Below, in pieces: positions 7,533 through 14,993 of a DNA stretch of 48,066 bases. A program made the position numbers and the translations under genes. Under the pieces are notes generated by a model. It had not been told where the DNA came from. It was given only the letters and a program-made list of their open reading frames with translations, and did no database searches. The stretch spans positions 1 to 48,066 of the forward strand of contig JAFWUC010000047.1 in assembly GCA_017518705.1 (NCBI GenBank), read 5' to 3'. The DNA is from Clostridia bacterium (GTDB lineage: Bacteria; Bacillota_A; Clostridia; Christensenellales; Aristaeellaceae). Numbering within the stretch: the stretch's first letter is position 1; each line of letters begins with the position of its first letter.

Positions 7533-8596
7533 GGCTGTAAAATCTCCTTTGTCTGCTTGTCGCCCGCGGACAGCTTGCCCTTAGGCGAGGAATGGTCGAT
7601 GTAGTAGCTGATGGCGAAGCCGGATACGATGCCCCACACGTTCACGAACACCCAGTAAATGGCGAAGGAAGCGGTGCTGCTCCAGCAGATCCACAGGGAC
7701 ATGATGGGGAAGATCCACTTCATAAACTTGCCCGTGCTGTTCTGGTTCTGGCTCTGGTTGTCGCCTTGGCCGGGAGTGAACTTGGTAGAAAGTATCTGGG
7801 TCACGCACGCCAGTATGGGCAGCACACAGTATCCGTTGACATACCTGCCCCACGAAGACGGGATGGATAAGCTGAACAGCCCTATGACCGACGCCTTCTG
7901 GTAGCCCACGGACGCCGCGATCGCGTTGTCTATCTGCGCGGCTACGGTGTTCTGTACGACGCCTTCTATATCTGTCAGGTTAAGGTAGCTCTGAAGGAAC
8001 AGCAGCTTGTCGGCGTCCAGGTTCAGACTGCCTTTATACTGGTTCCATGTGGTGGTGAACTCCGAAAGCGTGGGGATGACGGTCCTGCCGAAGTTGTCCG
8101 GCTGGAACACGCTCTTGATCCACAGCCAGCCCTGGGTGTTGCCGAAATCCACGGTGCCGTCCTTGATGGACGCGACCACCGTTTCAAGGGCTTCCAGGTC
8201 AAACGCCCCGTCCTTCCACACTCCGGCATCCTTGAGCCAGGCGTACATGATGTCCACCTGCAGCTGCGCGGCTACGCGGCGCATGGCGGCGAACATGATG
8301 TAAAGTATGGGCAGCTGTATGAGCATGGGCAGGCAGCCGCTCAACGGGTTGACTCCGCTTTTCTTGTAAAGCTCCTGAGTCTTCATGTTGAGCTTCTGCT
8401 GATCGTTGGCGTAACGCTTTTTCAGCTCCTCAAGCTTGGGATTCAGAGCGCTCATGGCCTTCATGGAGCGGCGGCTCTTGACGTCCAGAGGCAGCAGCAC
8501 CAGCTTGATAAGGAGCGTGAATACTATAACGCTCCAGCCGTAGCTGCCCACGAAGCTCTGCACCCAGTTGAGTATTGTGATGAAAAGATTGGTCAT
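7529..8596 (-). CDS. yidC: Membrane protein insertase YidC/Oxa1/SpoIIIJ family
   Basis: 355 residues; ATG 8594-8596 overlaps the yidD stop as ATGA. It inserts proteins into the cytoplasmic membrane. The first helix and cytoplasmic hairpin read [20 protein letters not shown] then a coiled hairpin ([20 protein letters not shown]) and [20 protein letters not shown], all diagnostic. The positively charged groove residue of TM1, Arg in B. subtilis, is Lys31 here. There is no lipobox. The segment between the second and third core helices (about 110-230) is long compared with usual Gram-positive YidC and predicted outside the membrane. The C-terminal tail after the last helix is short. Genetic context rpmH-rnpA-yidD-yidC-jag confirms identity. 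Confidence 0.96.
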   Translation of the reverse strand: MTNLFITILNWVQSFVGSYGWSVIVFTLLIKLVLLPLDVKSRRSMKAMSALNPKLEELKKRYANDQQKLNMKTQELYKKSGVNPLSGCLPMLIQLPILYIMFAAMRRVAAQLQVDIMYAWLKDAGVWKDGAFDLEALETVVASIKDGTVDFGNTQGWLWIKSVFQPDNFGRTVIPTLSEFTTTWNQYKGSLNLDADKLLFLQSYLNLTDIEGVVQNTVAAQIDNAIAASVGYQKASVIGLFSLSIPSSWGRYVNGYCVLPILACVTQILSTKFTPGQGDNQSQNQNSTGKFMKWIFPIMSLWICWSSTASFAIYWVFVNVWGIVSGFAISYYIDHSSPKGKLSAGDKQTKEILQP

Positions 8597-8847
8597 TTAT
8601 CTTCTCCTTGGGGATAAGGCAAAGGCACAGGGTCATACCCTCCCTTGTGGAAAGGATTGCACCTGAGAATGCGCCTTAAGCCCATTGCCCCGCCCTTGGC
8701 GGCGCCGTAAAGCTCTATGGCTTTTGCGGCGTACTCCGAGCAGGTCGGCACATACCGGCACGCAGCCGGCAGATGCGGGCTTATGGCGCCCTTGTAAAAA
8801 CGTATCAGTCCCAAAGCGGTTAGCTTTGGAACCTGCTTAAGCGTCAT
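8593..8847 (-). CDS. yidD: Membrane protein insertion efficiency factor YidD
   Basis: 84 residues, typical length. It shows the family core [19 protein letters not shown] followed by [18 protein letters not shown], with the conserved cysteines. The start (ATG 8845-8847) overlaps the rnpA end by 11 nt and its stop overlaps yidC by 4 nt. YidD is a small membrane-associated protein thought to assist YidC-dependent insertion. Identity is secure from motif and position. Confidence 0.96.
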   Translation of the reverse strand: MTLKQVPKLTALGLIRFYKGAISPHLPAACRYVPTCSEYAAKAIELYGAAKGGAMGLRRILRCNPFHKGGYDPVPLPYPQGEDK

Positions 8848-9211
8848 TGCGGGGTTCTTTCTTGTACAGCTTCGCTTTGGAAAGCAGCTTGGTCATTTCG
8901 CAGGAAAGCTCCGGATGCCGCTTCTGGGCAGCGGATGTCCTGGCTACGAATATATACCTTCCCGGGGTCACGTCGGGCTTCAGCCTTCTGAAGTCCTCCT
9001 TGAAATACCGCTTCAGCCGGTTGCGGGTGACGGCGTCGCCCACCTTGGAGCTTATGGAAAAGCCGACCTTCAGGTCTTTCGACTGCAGGTATATCAGCAC
9101 AATGTCCCTTGAAGGGTAGCTTTTACCCTTTTTGTACACGTGCTGATAGTTGCGGTTTTTGCCCAGGGAATACTTTTTTCTGCAGAAGCTGTATGGATGC
9201 GCGCTTATCAC
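8837..9211 (-). CDS. rnpA: Ribonuclease P protein component
   Basis: 124 residues from a GTG at 9209-9211 that overlaps the rpmH stop (GTGA). The N-terminus is a little longer than usual before the typical [20 protein letters not shown]. The RNA-binding signature [20 protein letters not shown] is present, with the basic RNR motif that contacts the catalytic RNA. RnpA is the protein subunit of RNase P, which removes 5' leaders from tRNA precursors. Translation is probably coupled to rpmH. No alternative assignment is plausible. Confidence 0.96.
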   Translation of the reverse strand: MISAHPYSFCRKKYSLGKNRNYQHVYKKGKSYPSRDIVLIYLQSKDLKVGFSISSKVGDAVTRNRLKRYFKEDFRRLKPDVTPGRYIFVARTSAAQKRHPELSCEMTKLLSKAKLYKKEPRNDA

Positions 9212-9342
9212 ACGGTGAGGCGCTTGCGGCCGCGCTCACGGCGGCGGTTAAGCACGTTCCTGCCGGCCTTGGACTTCATGCGGGCGCGGAAGCCGTGCAC
9301 CTTGTTGCGCTGACGTTTCTTGGGCTGATAAGTTCTGAGCAT
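9208..9342 (-). CDS. rpmH: Large ribosomal subunit protein bL34
   Basis: 44 residues, the standard bL34 length: it begins [20 protein letters not shown] and ends GRKRLTV, very rich in Arg and Lys. ATG 9340-9342 follows AAGGAAG by a few bases. First gene of the rnpA-yidD-yidC-jag operon. Upstream lies a near-consensus promoter (9480-9508) and a leader of about 130 nt with two strong hairpins, which may hold autoregulation. In most bacteria dnaA starts on the other side of this promoter; here a PfkB kinase gene ends there instead. Confidence 0.97.
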   Translation of the reverse strand: MLRTYQPKKRQRNKVHGFRARMKSKAGRNVLNRRRERGRKRLTV

Positions 9343-9390
9343 GGGTTTTACTTCCTTTCTTGATTGAGTTCCCGGCCATACAAGGGCCGC

Positions 9391-9454
9391 CGCCGGTGTG
9401 ATGTTTATTCCGGCGTTTTATGTATCACGCGAAGCGAGCCGAAATGTCTTCGCG
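9391..9454 (-). promoter_or_regulatory. Structured leader of rpmH
   Basis: In the predicted untranslated leader (about 9473 down to 9343), CGCGAAG 9428-9434 pairs with CTTCGCG 9448-9454, and CGCCGG 9391-9396 pairs with CCGGCG 9410-9415. A GGCC-loop-GGCC element follows nearer the start codon. No T-run follows either main stem, so they are unlikely to be terminators. A leader role in ribosomal-protein feedback is possible but unproven. Confidence 0.4.
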
Positions 9455-9479
9455 CAAGCACATCAATAGGCAGTTTGTC

Positions 9480-9508
9480 ATTTTACATAATAAAAGGCGG
9501 CTTGTCAA
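9480..9508 (-). promoter_or_regulatory. Promoter of the rpmH operon
   Basis: On the minus strand TTGACA (9508-9503), a 17-nt spacer and TAAAAT (9485-9480). The -35 box overlaps the loop of the pfkB terminator hairpin, so the two signals share DNA. Confidence 0.85.
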
Positions 9509-9516
9509 CCGCCTTA
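9492..9516 (-). terminator. Terminator of the PfkB kinase gene
   Basis: AAGGCGG (9494-9500) pairs with CCGCCTT (9509-9515); on the minus strand the stem is followed by TTATTATG. Lies 31 nt past the kinase stop. Confidence 0.8.
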
Positions 9517-9546
9517 TCGTTAATTTATAACACTCAGGTTGCTGTC

Positions 9547-10467
9547 TCAGTCGTCAAACAGCTTGTCGCACCCCTCCGGGCACGCGCTTTCGCTGGTGGA
9601 GATCACCTTTGCGGCGACCTGCGCTCCCAGATGGCATGCCCCGCGCAGGTCCGCTCCCCTGCTCAGCGCCATGACCGCAGCCGAGAAAAAGGCGTCCCCT
9701 GCTCCGGTCGTATCCACCACTTCGCACTGTGCGGGCGGTGCTATGCCGCTTTCCCCCGTCTCGAAATCCGCGTACACCGAACCGTTCGCACCCATCGTAA
9801 CGATTATCGCCCTGAGGCCGAGGCTCTGCCCCGCCGCCCACACGAAAGTCTGGGTATCCGCGGGAGAAAGCGATTTAATATCGGTGCCGTACAGTTTGCC
9901 GGCCTCTATCTCGTTCATTATCACGCAGCGCGTTTTGGCGAGCAGTTCTTTTCTTGCCAGCATCACGCTCATGTTTCCCACTATGCAGTACAGGTCCTTA
10001 TGATACTTTTCCGCCAGGAGCACGGCCCTTTCCGCGATCTCGCAGCTGGTATCGAATTCCGCGACCGCGGCGTCGCAGTTTTCAAACAGCCTGTCGCCGT
10101 CTTTTATGAGTTTATCGTATATCGGGGTCACGTCCGGCATTTTGCTTATGGAACCCGCCAGGTCGCCTCTTTCGTTGAACACAGCCAGCCACATGCCCGC
10201 GCCGCCGTCTGCCACGCTAATCGCCTCGGACATATCCACTCCCGCTTCTTCAAGCCTGGTCTTCATGTCGCGTCCCAGGGGAGTATCGTCCACCGGCAGA
10301 GGGAACACCACTTTGGCGCCCAGCCGCGCCAGGTCCTCTGCAACGTTCCTCGCCACACCGCCGTGAGTCAGCTTGACTTCGCCCTTGTTCGTGCCTACGG
10401 GATCGTATATCCCGAAGGGGAAGCCTTTGATGTCCGTAAACGCCACGCCCAGCACAAGTGCCCTCAT
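9547..10467 (-). CDS. PfkB-family carbohydrate/nucleoside kinase (pseudouridine kinase-like)
   Basis: 306 residues, ATG 10465-10467 preceded by GGGAG. PfkB signature 1 is seen as HGGVARNVAEDLARLG (about 35-50) and signature 2 as DTTGAGDAFFSA with the catalytic Asp. The GGVARN...NLARLG form of signature 1 is typical of pseudouridine kinase PsuK and its relatives, but no pseudouridine glycosidase gene is nearby, so substrate is uncertain. It occupies the place usually held by dnaA beside rpmH. It has its own promoter and terminator and is a single-gene unit divergent from the surface-protein operon. Confidence 0.85.
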   Translation of the reverse strand: MRALVLGVAFTDIKGFPFGIYDPVGTNKGEVKLTHGGVARNVAEDLARLGAKVVFPLPVDDTPLGRDMKTRLEEAGVDMSEAISVADGGAGMWLAVFNERGDLAGSISKMPDVTPIYDKLIKDGDRLFENCDAAVAEFDTSCEIAERAVLLAEKYHKDLYCIVGNMSVMLARKELLAKTRCVIMNEIEAGKLYGTDIKSLSPADTQTFVWAAGQSLGLRAIIVTMGANGSVYADFETGESGIAPPAQCEVVDTTGAGDAFFSAAVMALSRGADLRGACHLGAQVAAKVISTSESACPEGCDKLFDD

Positions 10468-10496
10468 ACGTACGCTCCCAAACCGAAGTTTTCAGC

Positions 10497-10526
10497 ATTA
10501 TACCACACGAAAGCCGCTTTACACAA
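10497..10526 (-). promoter_or_regulatory. Promoter of the PfkB kinase gene
   Basis: Minus strand: TTGTGT (10526-10521), 18-nt spacer, TATAAT (10502-10497) with an extended TG-n element. It is divergent from the promoter at 10568-10597, with about 40 nt between the two -35 boxes. Confidence 0.6.
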
Positions 10527-10567
10527 CTAAAAATGTGATAAAAAACGACTTTTTCGACGTGTAATTC

Positions 10568-10597
10568 TTGATTTTCCGCACATTGCTATGGTATAAT
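10568..10597 (+). promoter_or_regulatory. Promoter of the Ig-domain/caspase-like surface protein operon
   Basis: TTGATT (10568-10573), 18-nt spacer, TATAAT (10592-10597) with an extended TG-n element. Start codon at 10624 gives a very short leader of about 20 nt containing GGAGGT. Confidence 0.7.
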
Positions 10598-10623
10598 AAT
10601 GTTGGATTAATGTGGAGGTAGGT

Positions 10624-13600
10624 ATGCGCTCATTCAAGAGAATCCTGTGTCTTGCGATGGCACTGGCGCTAATGCTGTCAGGCGCGGCTTTCGGGGAAGT
10701 GTTTTCGCTTCCTCAGGGTCTTGTGCGCATCGAAGAAGACGCATTCGGCGGTGTGGATTTCCCGGACGGTGTGTTTGTGCCGTCGGGTGTCAGCTATATA
10801 GGTCCCGGCGCGCTGGGCAGCAGCGTGGTATGGGGCTTTTCCGGCTCGTATGCCGAAACGTTCGCCCTGGGCGAAGGCCTGACCTTCTGCCCCGTGGACG
10901 TGACTGAGCTGACTTTGACTGCCCCCGCCGTGGTCTCTCCCTGCCGCCCGTTTACCGTGAGCGCCTCCTGCGAAAGCCTCCTTCCCGTTAGCTATTCCCT
11001 TGGTGTCGTCATTGACGGCGAGCCCGTGTCCGCCCTTGAAAGCGACAGCGGCGAGTTCGAGGTCACTCTGCCCTTCAGCGGCAGCCTGGAATACCTTCTG
11101 AGCGTTCAGAACCGTTTTGCCTCCGATACCCGCGCATTCGACGGCCTGACTACCGTTTATCCCTCGATAGCGCTTATCAGCGACGAATGGACAGTGGCGG
11201 TGGGCGACGTGTTCAGCCCCGTTGACGATACCGAATTAAGGGAAGTTACCCTCTCCTGCCCGGACGAAGGCCTCATCATAAACGGCCTTTCGGTGGAAGC
11301 CGTGAGCCTCGGCACCTATACGGTGACCGCGTCCGCCCTTCAGGACGAAGGCGAAGTATACACGGATTTCACCGTGAACGTCGTTGTTCCCGCGCAGGAA
11401 ATATTGCTTGACGCGTACGAAGCGAGCCTGTACGCGGGCGAGACCCTGCAGCTTCTGCCTCAGGTCTCCCCTGCCGGCGCTTACGACATCATAACTTATT
11501 CAAGCAGCGACGAAAGCGTAGCCACGGTGGATGAGCAGGGGCTCGTTTCTGCCGTGTGCGGCGGGACCTGCGAGATCATCCTAAGTACGTTCGATGCCCA
11601 AGCGACGCTCAGTGTCAGGGTCCTGCAGAAAGCTGAAGGCATAACCCTGAGTGCCCCGACCCGCGGGCTTGTGACCGGCGAGACCCTCAGGCTGTACTAC
11701 ACCGTATATCCAGAAAACGCCGACAACGTGGGCGTCACCTGGCTGTCTTCCGACAGCGCCGTCGCCACGGTGGACCAGGCCGGTTACGTCAGGGGCGTCA
11801 GCGCAGGCGGCGTCACGATAAGCGCCGTGTCAAAAGAGGACGATTCGGTGTTGGGCGAGATCGATCTTGTGGTCTCCCAGGGCGCCGCCGGCATAGCGAT
11901 CAACGCACCCGCTTACATGTACGCGGGCGCGCAGACGGAGCTTGCTCCCCAGATCCTGCCCGACGGAGTGACGGCGCAGATCACTTTCTCAAGCAGCGAT
12001 CCTTCCGTCATAAGCGCCGTAGGCCACAATCTTTACGCGCATAAGCCGGGCAGTGCCGTCATCACCGCCCGCACCTCAAACGGCGTCACCGCTTCCCAAA
12101 GCGTGCAGGTATATGAGACCGCCGCCGCCGTGCACAGCTGCGTGCCCGCTCTGTACCTTAACAAGGGCATGACCGCCGACCTAGCGAGCCTGGTGTATTA
12201 TTCGCCTTCCTCCGTGCGCACCGCCGGCGCTGTCTACACTTCTTCGGACGAGCAGACAGTTAGCGTGAGCGCAAGCGGTCTGATCTCGGCGGCAGAAAAC
12301 GGCAGCGCGCTGATAACCGTGGAGCTGGACGGCGTCAGCCTGGTGCTGCCCGTATACGTGGTTAGCGACGGCAACGTCATAAGGACCATGGCCGTATCCC
12401 CCACCTACGCCACCCTGACCGTGGGAGACACGTTCAAATTCACTCCTTCCGCCAACAGCGGCGTCACGGCCAAATACCGCCAGGCGTACTGGTATTCGCT
12501 CGATCCGGACATCGCCGACATCAGCGTGATCGGCAATAACTGCGAAGCCACCGTGATCGCAAAAGCGCCCGGCCTCGCCACCGTGTGCGCCGTGTCCTCC
12601 AGCGGCGTCATCGCAAGCGTCAGCGTGCAGGTCAACCCTCTCATTATCAAACAGCTCGGGTTCCTGGAAACGGCGCTTGATATGACCGCCGGCGACAGCC
12701 TGCCAATGGACTATACCTTCTCCCCCGCCGGAGCGGACACGAGCGGCATATACATGTACACTTCCGACGAGACCGTGGCTTCGTTCGACGGTTTCACGCT
12801 TTCGGCGCTCAAGGCGGGCAGCTGCGCCGTGTACGTCTCGAACGGGAATGTTTCGGCCCAGATACCTCTTACCGTCACCGCCCCGCCCATGGAAAGCGCG
12901 CAGCTCGAACAGGACGTGCTTTATGGCACAGCCGGCTTCAGCGCCCCAATAAACTACACATACACGCCTTCCACCGCCTCCCCCGACGCTTTCGACTGGA
13001 GCAGTTCCGACACGTCGGTCGCCGCGGTCAGCGCTTCGGGCATCGTGTCGTTCGTGGCGGAGGGCGAAGCGCTCATAACCGGCGTCGCCAATGACGGCAG
13101 CGGGCTTACGCTTACGCAGACAGTCGTCGTCGAGGAGATCGCCGTAAGGGAACTGGCGCTGGCCGAGGACAGCTTGACCATACACTCCGGCGAACACCGC
13201 ACCATCGTTTATACCGTGTATCCGCTTAACGCTTCCTACTCTTCCGCCGTGTTCTCGTCTTCCGACGAAAGCGTCGCGAAAGTGAACGCTTCCGGCGAAG
13301 TGACTGGGCAGATGGCGGGAGAAGCGGACATCACCGTGACCGTAGGCAGGGGCAGCTACTTGACCAGCAAGACGCTCCACGTGACCGTACAGCGCAGCGG
13401 CTCCGCGCAGTACCGCGCGTTGGTAATGGGCCAGTGGACCAATTCAAAGCAGAACGGCTATCTGCCTTTCAGCAAAAACGGCACCCGCGGCGTAGTGGAC
13501 GCGCTTAACCATTCCCACGTGGACGGCGCGGCATACTCCGTGACATACATGGGCTCCAGTCCCAGCATTGCGAGTTTCCGTTCCGCCGTGAGCGCCCTTG

Positions 13601-14202
13601 CGAATGCGGCGCAGCCCGACGACGTGACCTTCATCTACATACTCAGCCACGGCACTTACAGCGCCGCAAACGGCGGGTACAATTTCTCCTTCTCGGGCAC
13701 CGGCGACAGGATGACCGGCGACACGCTGATAAGCGGCGTCAGCCAGATCAGCGGCCACGTGGTGCTGGTGATGTGCACCTGCCACTCCGGAAGGATCTAC
13801 CTATCCCCCAGGCTCAGCGCCATAATGGCCAACGGCGGCAGCTACAACGGCAAAAACGGCGCAGGCAGGCTGAGCATAATAACCTCCGCCACCGATACGC
13901 TGTCCACTTACTACAACGTGGCAAACGAAAGCGTCAGCTACGATTTCTTCTCCAAAGCCTTCACAAGAGGCCTGGGCTGGGATATGATCGCCGACGTGGC
14001 CTGTTCCCTGGCGGCGGATTCCAACGGCGACGGCAAGGTCAGCGTGCGCGAGATCGCCGCTTACTCCGCCACCCAGACCCAGAACCTTATAAGCGCCTAC
14101 GTGCAGCAGTACGGCACCGACAAACTGCACGGCAACCTGAGCCAGTACCCCACCCACTACTACGCTCAGGGCGACGCAGACCTGATAATCATAGAGAGGT
14201 GA
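10624..14202 (+). CDS. Secreted multi-BIG2 domain protein with C-terminal caspase-like (clan CD) peptidase domain
   Basis: 1192 residues from ATG 10624, five bases after GGAGG; the in-frame GTG at 10612 overlaps that site. A signal peptide (MRSFKRILCLAMALALMLSG, then AAFGEV) is followed by a short BspA/LRR-like stretch (VRIEEDAFGG, VSYIGPGALG). About eight bacterial Ig-like (BIG2) units follow, residues 258-922, with motifs such as SSDESVATVDEQGLVSAVCG. The C-terminal domain (about 932-1190) has a His in YILSHGTY (His1009) and a Cys in CTCHSG (Cys1053), the usual His/Cys dyad order of clan CD enzymes. An EF-hand-like loop DSNGDGKVSVRE (1132-1143) suggests calcium binding. There is no LPXTG anchor. 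Likely an exported protease or self-processing surface protein; substrate unknown. Confidence 0.85.
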   Translation: MRSFKRILCLAMALALMLSGAAFGEVFSLPQGLVRIEEDAFGGVDFPDGVFVPSGVSYIGPGALGSSVVWGFSGSYAETFALGEGLTFCPVDVTELTLTAPAVVSPCRPFTVSASCESLLPVSYSLGVVIDGEPVSALESDSGEFEVTLPFSGSLEYLLSVQNRFASDTRAFDGLTTVYPSIALISDEWTVAVGDVFSPVDDTELREVTLSCPDEGLIINGLSVEAVSLGTYTVTASALQDEGEVYTDFTVNVVVPAQEILLDAYEASLYAGETLQLLPQVSPAGAYDIITYSSSDESVATVDEQGLVSAVCGGTCEIILSTFDAQATLSVRVLQKAEGITLSAPTRGLVTGETLRLYYTVYPENADNVGVTWLSSDSAVATVDQAGYVRGVSAGGVTISAVSKEDDSVLGEIDLVVSQGAAGIAINAPAYMYAGAQTELAPQILPDGVTAQITFSSSDPSVISAVGHNLYAHKPGSAVITARTSNGVTASQSVQVYETAAAVHSCVPALYLNKGMTADLASLVYYSPSSVRTAGAVYTSSDEQTVSVSASGLISAAENGSALITVELDGVSLVLPVYVVSDGNVIRTMAVSPTYATLTVGDTFKFTPSANSGVTAKYRQAYWYSLDPDIADISVIGNNCEATVIAKAPGLATVCAVSSSGVIASVSVQVNPLIIKQLGFLETALDMTAGDSLPMDYTFSPAGADTSGIYMYTSDETVASFDGFTLSALKAGSCAVYVSNGNVSAQIPLTVTAPPMESAQLEQDVLYGTAGFSAPINYTYTPSTASPDAFDWSSSDTSVAAVSASGIVSFVAEGEALITGVANDGSGLTLTQTVVVEEIAVRELALAEDSLTIHSGEHRTIVYTVYPLNASYSSAVFSSSDESVAKVNASGEVTGQMAGEADITVTVGRGSYLTSKTLHVTVQRSGSAQYRALVMGQWTNSKQNGYLPFSKNGTRGVVDALNHSHVDGAAYSVTYMGSSPSIASFRSAVSALANAAQPDDVTFIYILSHGTYSAANGGYNFSFSGTGDRMTGDTLISGVSQISGHVVLVMCTCHSGRIYLSPRLSAIMANGGSYNGKNGAGRLSIITSATDTLSTYYNVANESVSYDFFSKAFTRGLGWDMIADVACSLAADSNGDGKVSVREIAAYSATQTQNLISAYVQQYGTDKLHGNLSQYPTHYYAQGDADLIIIER

Positions 14203-14206
14203 TCCG

Positions 14207-14458
14207 ATGCGCTGCGCCTGTCCCAACTGCGGGACCTACATGGTCCATTCCGAAAGCACCGAACTGGGCTGCGTGTGCCCGCAATGCGGTTCCCGCTGCA
14301 AAATGTGCCTTGGCACCAACACCGTAGTCTCGCGTGAAAACCTTAAGGAGATCGCCTCGCGTTTGGCTTATATCAGCCAGATCACCGAAGAAAACGAAGA
14401 CGAGCGCCTGGCAAGTGAAGACGCTCCCGAAGCCGAAAACGATGAATACGGAGATTGA
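14207..14458 (+). CDS. Small zinc-ribbon protein
   Basis: 83 residues, ATG 14207 after GAGAGGTG. The N-terminal half has CPNCG, CPQCGSRC and a further CKMC, enough for one or two zinc sites; the rest is charged and probably helical (RENLKEIASRLAYISQITEE). It starts four bases after the surface-protein stop and its end overlaps the CYTH gene by 17 nt, so it is translated in the same operon. There is no signal peptide, so it is cytoplasmic. Function unknown; a regulatory or nucleic-acid-binding role is only a guess from the ribbon. Confidence 0.75.
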   Translation: MRCACPNCGTYMVHSESTELGCVCPQCGSRCKMCLGTNTVVSRENLKEIASRLAYISQITEENEDERLASEDAPEAENDEYGD

Positions 14459-14936
14459 GCGCAAATTCCTGATCAAAATGCCCGACGCCGGGCAGCTCGC
14501 CCGCCTGGACGGATGCGTCGTCACCCTCATCAGACAGACATATCTGTTTAACGACAACGGCAGCGAGCGGGTGCGCGCGCGTATGTACGGCAGCAAGACC
14601 GTATATACCCATACCACAAAGCAGCGTATCACGTTTTTAAGCGCCTACGAAGACGAACAGGTCATAGACCGATCCGAGTATCTCTCCCTGCTTAAGCGGC
14701 GCGACCCCGAGCGGAACGATATTTACAAAACGCGGCTGGCAGTCCCGTTTGACGGGCACGTGTTTGAAGTCGATATATATCCCTTCTGGCGCAGGCAGGC
14801 CGTGATGGAGGTCGAACTTTCGGGCGAAGGTGAAAGCGTAGTTTTCCCGCCTTTCATCGAGATCATCCGGGAAGTCTCGGACGACAGGTCGTATTCCAAC
14901 AAATCCCTGAGCAAAAAGATACCGGACGAAGACTGA
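14442..14936 (+). CDS. CYTH-domain protein (triphosphate tunnel family)
   Basis: 164 residues; start chosen at ATG 14442 because the CYTH hallmark ExExK appears at once as NTEIERKFLI. Other tunnel residues are visible in RVRARM, YTHTTKQ, DIYKTRL, FEVDIY and VMEVEL, alternating basic and acidic strands. CYTH proteins hydrolyse inorganic triphosphate or act as adenylate cyclases or thiamine-triphosphatases; inorganic triphosphatase is the most common bacterial activity, but this cannot be told from sequence. The start overlaps the zinc-ribbon gene by 17 nt. A strong terminator follows. Confidence 0.85.
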   Translation: MNTEIERKFLIKMPDAGQLARLDGCVVTLIRQTYLFNDNGSERVRARMYGSKTVYTHTTKQRITFLSAYEDEQVIDRSEYLSLLKRRDPERNDIYKTRLAVPFDGHVFEVDIYPFWRRQAVMEVELSGEGESVVFPPFIEIIREVSDDRSYSNKSLSKKIPDED

Positions 14937-14945
14937 CGAAACACA

Positions 14946-14985
14946 GCAAAAAGCTCCGCGGAAACATCTCCGCGGAGCTTTTTGC
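14946..14985. terminator. Strong bidirectional terminator
   Basis: GCAAAAAGCTCCGCGGA pairs with its complement ending GCTTTTTGC; stem of up to 17 bp (14946-14962 with 14969-14985). It serves the CYTH operon (plus) and the GH106 operon (minus), which converge here. Confidence 0.9.
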
Positions 14986-14993
14986 GTCCTGCC

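Noticed and set aside
9200..9216. A DnaA-box-like sequence near rpmH (TTATCACAC)
   Set aside because: It does not fit TTATNCACA, is single, and lies in coding sequence at the rpmH/rnpA overlap.
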